Assembly (NCBI GenBank): GCA_019352875.1
Contig: JAAAFW010000008.1
Coordinates: 62,001 to 126,000 of the forward strand
Direction of reading: 5' to 3'
Length of the DNA stretch: 64,000 nt
Source of the DNA: Pedobacter cryoconitis
GTDB lineage: Bacteria > Bacteroidota > Bacteroidia > Sphingobacteriales > Sphingobacteriaceae
This document shows positions 62,118-64,000 of the stretch, one piece after another. A program made the translations under genes and the position numbers. The number at the start of each line of letters is the position of its first letter. Position 1 is the stretch's first letter. The notes below the pieces were generated by a model. That model was not told the origin of the DNA. It made no database searches and saw only the letters and a list, made by a program, of their open reading frames with translations.

Positions 62118-63800
62118 ATGAAAAAAACTTATATATGGGTATTAGCGCTTACGGGCATTTTAGCAGGAAGCTGTACAAAGCTGGAACCTGAATTTTATAG
62201 CCAGGTAACACCGGAAAACTTCTTTCAGAGTGAAAAAGATATCCTGGCCGCTTTAAACAGACCGTTCACACATGCCAACTGGTATTTAGGAGAGGATCGA
62301 TGGAATTTACAGGAATACACGGCAGATAATTTTGCGATTACAACAAAAGGACGTCACTGGTATAACGGCGGTGAAAATGAAAGATTTCATTATCACAGAT
62401 GGACACCTGACGAAAACTGGATTTGGGGAACCTGGCGAGGTACGCTAATGGGTGTTGCGCTTGCTTTAGACACCAGAAGTGACCTGGAAAAATTGGATTA
62501 TTCCCGCTTTGCTCTTACTACGGCGGACAAGGATGCCCATATTAATCAGCTCAATACACTAATTGCCTATTTTTATCTGCGCGGCCTGGACTATTTTGGC
62601 GGAATGCCCATTTTTAATTCTTTAGATCAGGAATCACTACCCAGAAATACAGACGAGGAAGTATTCAAACACATTGAAGGGATCCTTAAAGAAGCAATGA
62701 CCAAACTAAAGAAAAAGAATGGTGGAGAATCGGAAGAAGGGGTACTAAAACAGGCAGCAGCGGTATCTATGTTAGCACAGTTATATTTTAATGCCGAAGC
62801 GTATATCGGTAAACCGATGTATCAGGAGTGCCTGCAGGTTTCTCAGGCTATAATCAATAATGAATACGGCTTCTACGCATTGGATAGCAGCTGGAGTGGC
62901 CCTCATAGTTTCACCAATGACAGGTCTCCTGAAGTTATATGGTCGAGTCCTTCACAGTTTAACCGTCTGCAATACAATTGGTTTTATAGCAGATTTTACC
63001 ATTATAACTCAAGACAGTACTTTAATACAGATATGGGCGCTGATAACGGTACCCACCTTACCCCTTCCAGAAAGCCTGATGGAAGCCTGTACAAAAATGT
63101 TTTTAGTCTAGGATCTCCTTTTGAAACTTTTGATGATGGCGATTTGAGAAAAAAACCTTACCGCTTTCTGGGAAATGGTCGCTATGAAGGTATGTTTATA
63201 ACAGGAGCCCATCTCACTCCTACCGGAGAAGTAATCAAAGGGGGTGAGGAATATAAAGACCAGCCTCTTGTATTTCGGGATCAGGTTGCCCGGTTCTCTG
63301 AAGTGGGTCCGGGAAAAAAATATGCTGCTGTAAGTGATCTGCCCTCACGTATGGCAGATGGCGAGGAAAATACGGGTATAAGGCCGGTTAAAGTGCCAAT
63401 ACCCCCACTCTCTGAAAACACGTTGCGCTGGGGAGCAGATAATCCTATAATACGTTTAACAGAAATTTATTATATGCTGGCAGAATGCAAATGGCGGACA
63501 GGCGACAGGAATGGTGCTGCAGAACTTATTAATACGGTCAGAAAAAGGAACTTCGTAAATCAGGCAGACCCCAATCCTGCCACGGCTACAAATTTGGATG
63601 CACAACGCTTTTTAGATGAATGGAGCATTGAATTTTTGGCAGAAGGCAGAAGAAGAACCGATCTGATCCGCTGGAAAATGTTTACTACAGCACCATGGTG
63701 GGATCATCAGCCTTCGGGATCAGCTCATTTGAATCGATTCCCTGTCCCTACGGAAGCCATTTCAGGGAATAATAACCTAGCACAAAACCCCGGATATTAA
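62118..63800 (+). CDS. SusD/RagB-type surface nutrient-binding lipoprotein
   Basis: This 560-residue lipoprotein has its lipobox in LAGSC (MKKTYIWVLALTGILAGSC, lipidated Cys19). The SusD N-terminal domain starts PEFYSQVTPENFFQSEKDIL, and the SusD-like domain holds TPR-type helices (LNTLIAYFYLRGLDYFGGMP). The C-terminal RagB/SusD block has RLTEIYYMLAECKWRTGDRNGAAELINTVR and FLAEGRRRTDLIRW. It caps the SusC pore and binds the ligand outside the cell. It follows susC by 26 bases. Confidence 0.95.
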   Translation: MKKTYIWVLALTGILAGSCTKLEPEFYSQVTPENFFQSEKDILAALNRPFTHANWYLGEDRWNLQEYTADNFAITTKGRHWYNGGENERFHYHRWTPDENWIWGTWRGTLMGVALALDTRSDLEKLDYSRFALTTADKDAHINQLNTLIAYFYLRGLDYFGGMPIFNSLDQESLPRNTDEEVFKHIEGILKEAMTKLKKKNGGESEEGVLKQAAAVSMLAQLYFNAEAYIGKPMYQECLQVSQAIINNEYGFYALDSSWSGPHSFTNDRSPEVIWSSPSQFNRLQYNWFYSRFYHYNSRQYFNTDMGADNGTHLTPSRKPDGSLYKNVFSLGSPFETFDDGDLRKKPYRFLGNGRYEGMFITGAHLTPTGEVIKGGEEYKDQPLVFRDQVARFSEVGPGKKYAAVSDLPSRMADGEENTGIRPVKVPIPPLSENTLRWGADNPIIRLTEIYYMLAECKWRTGDRNGAAELINTVRKRNFVNQADPNPATATNLDAQRFLDEWSIEFLAEGRRRTDLIRWKMFTTAPWWDHQPSGSAHLNRFPVPTEAISGNNNLAQNPGY

Positions 63801-63824
63801 ACAAGTAAACACAATCTATTAATT

Positions 63825-63860
63825 CATAAAAGGCGTGCTTTTAAAAGCACGCCTTTTATG
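63825..63860. terminator. Bidirectional terminator after susD
   Basis: A perfect 18-bp arm pair runs from 63825 to 63860 (core AGGCGTGCTT/AAGCACGCCT), with T-rich and A-rich flanks. It serves susD and the convergent gene that ends at 63896. Confidence 0.85.
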
Positions 63861-63895
63861 ATTCTGCAAACTATACAGAATCAGCCCGCGCTGAT

Positions 63896-64000
63896 TTAGA
63901 AGTTAAAACCTACTGAAATATAAGGCATTGTACTTTCTTTAGAGAAGCCTACTGCCGCCTGAATAAGGATCATTTCTGCGGGTACGACATAAAGTCCGCC
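63896..64000 (-). CDS. 3' end of a beta-barrel outer-membrane protein gene, cut by window edge
   Basis: The minus-strand frame enters from base 64000 and stops at TAA (63896-63898), giving the last 34 residues. They end in STMPYISVGFNF, an alternating strand with a C-terminal aromatic residue. That is the signal read by the BAM complex for outer-membrane beta-barrels. The bulk of the gene is outside the window, so the family is unknown. Confidence 0.65.
   Translation of the reverse strand, partial: GGLYVVPAEMILIQAAVGFSKESTMPYISVGFNF

Overview
The window looks like a chromosomal segment of a Bacteroidota bacterium, most likely family Sphingobacteriaceae (Pedobacter-like). The reasons are the SusC/SusD pair with an ECF sigma/FecR switch, paired MacB/FtsX-type permeases, DUF4254 next to a family 9 glycosyltransferase, a Rho with a long disordered insert, and promoters of the Bacteroidota type (-7 element TAnnTTTG) in front of many genes. 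No integrase, transposase, phage gene or CRISPR array is intact here. Species assignment is inference.

Region 1-10 kb. A truncated multi-PAS signalling protein and a secreted alpha/beta hydrolase are followed by a divergent HxlR regulator/NmrA-type reductase pair with palindromic operators. Next is the most notable locus. A cobalamin riboswitch (8464-8620, minus strand) heads a compact five-gene operon: mesX (DUF1852), mesD (a folate-independent core methionine synthase), a BASS-family (YfeH-like) transporter, an Old Yellow Enzyme and a C-terminally shortened hotdog thioesterase. It ends in an intrinsic terminator that contains the last stop codon. A divergent Lrp/AsnC regulator shares the promoter region, which holds a perfect 20-bp dyad. 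The architecture suggests an oxygen-dependent, B12- and folate-independent methionine route switched off by B12. The transporter and flavoenzyme are candidates for supplying or processing the unknown methyl donor.

Region 9.2-30 kb. A frameshifted gene remnant, tRNA-Leu(GAG), then housekeeping genes: an MBL hydrolase, lolA, ftsK, a PspC protein, pyrF, rho, pssA, an Hpt protein, folK, sppA, a polX whose polymerase site is degenerate, DUF4254 plus GT9, a SixA-like phosphatase, AMP nucleosidase, clpX, clpP and tig. The tig leader holds a well-formed intrinsic terminator.

Region 30-41.5 kb. A CzcA-type RND metal efflux system (tolC-like, adaptor, pump) lies behind an OmpR-type regulator and histidine kinase. 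Matching ATTAGAA half-sites precede both transcription units. Then come an unusual array of 11-bp repeat units in two inverted halves, an AraC regulator with operator-like direct repeats in front of a zinc alcohol dehydrogenase, tRNA-Leu(UAG), and a BtuF-like protein without a signal peptide.

Region 41.5-53 kb. An efflux-type ABC system (two ATPases, two 790-residue FtsX permeases, one HlyD-type adaptor) is preceded by a sigma-54 promoter and two upstream sites 21 bp apart. Divergent from it are the NtrC-type regulator, its histidine kinase and a PaaE-like flavin/2Fe-2S reductase.

Region 53-64 kb. glgC and glgA (glycogen synthesis), a lipoprotein, then ECF sigma factor, FecR anti-sigma, SusC and SusD (regulated uptake of an unidentified glycan or other ligand). 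The end of an outer-membrane beta-barrel gene is cut by the right edge.
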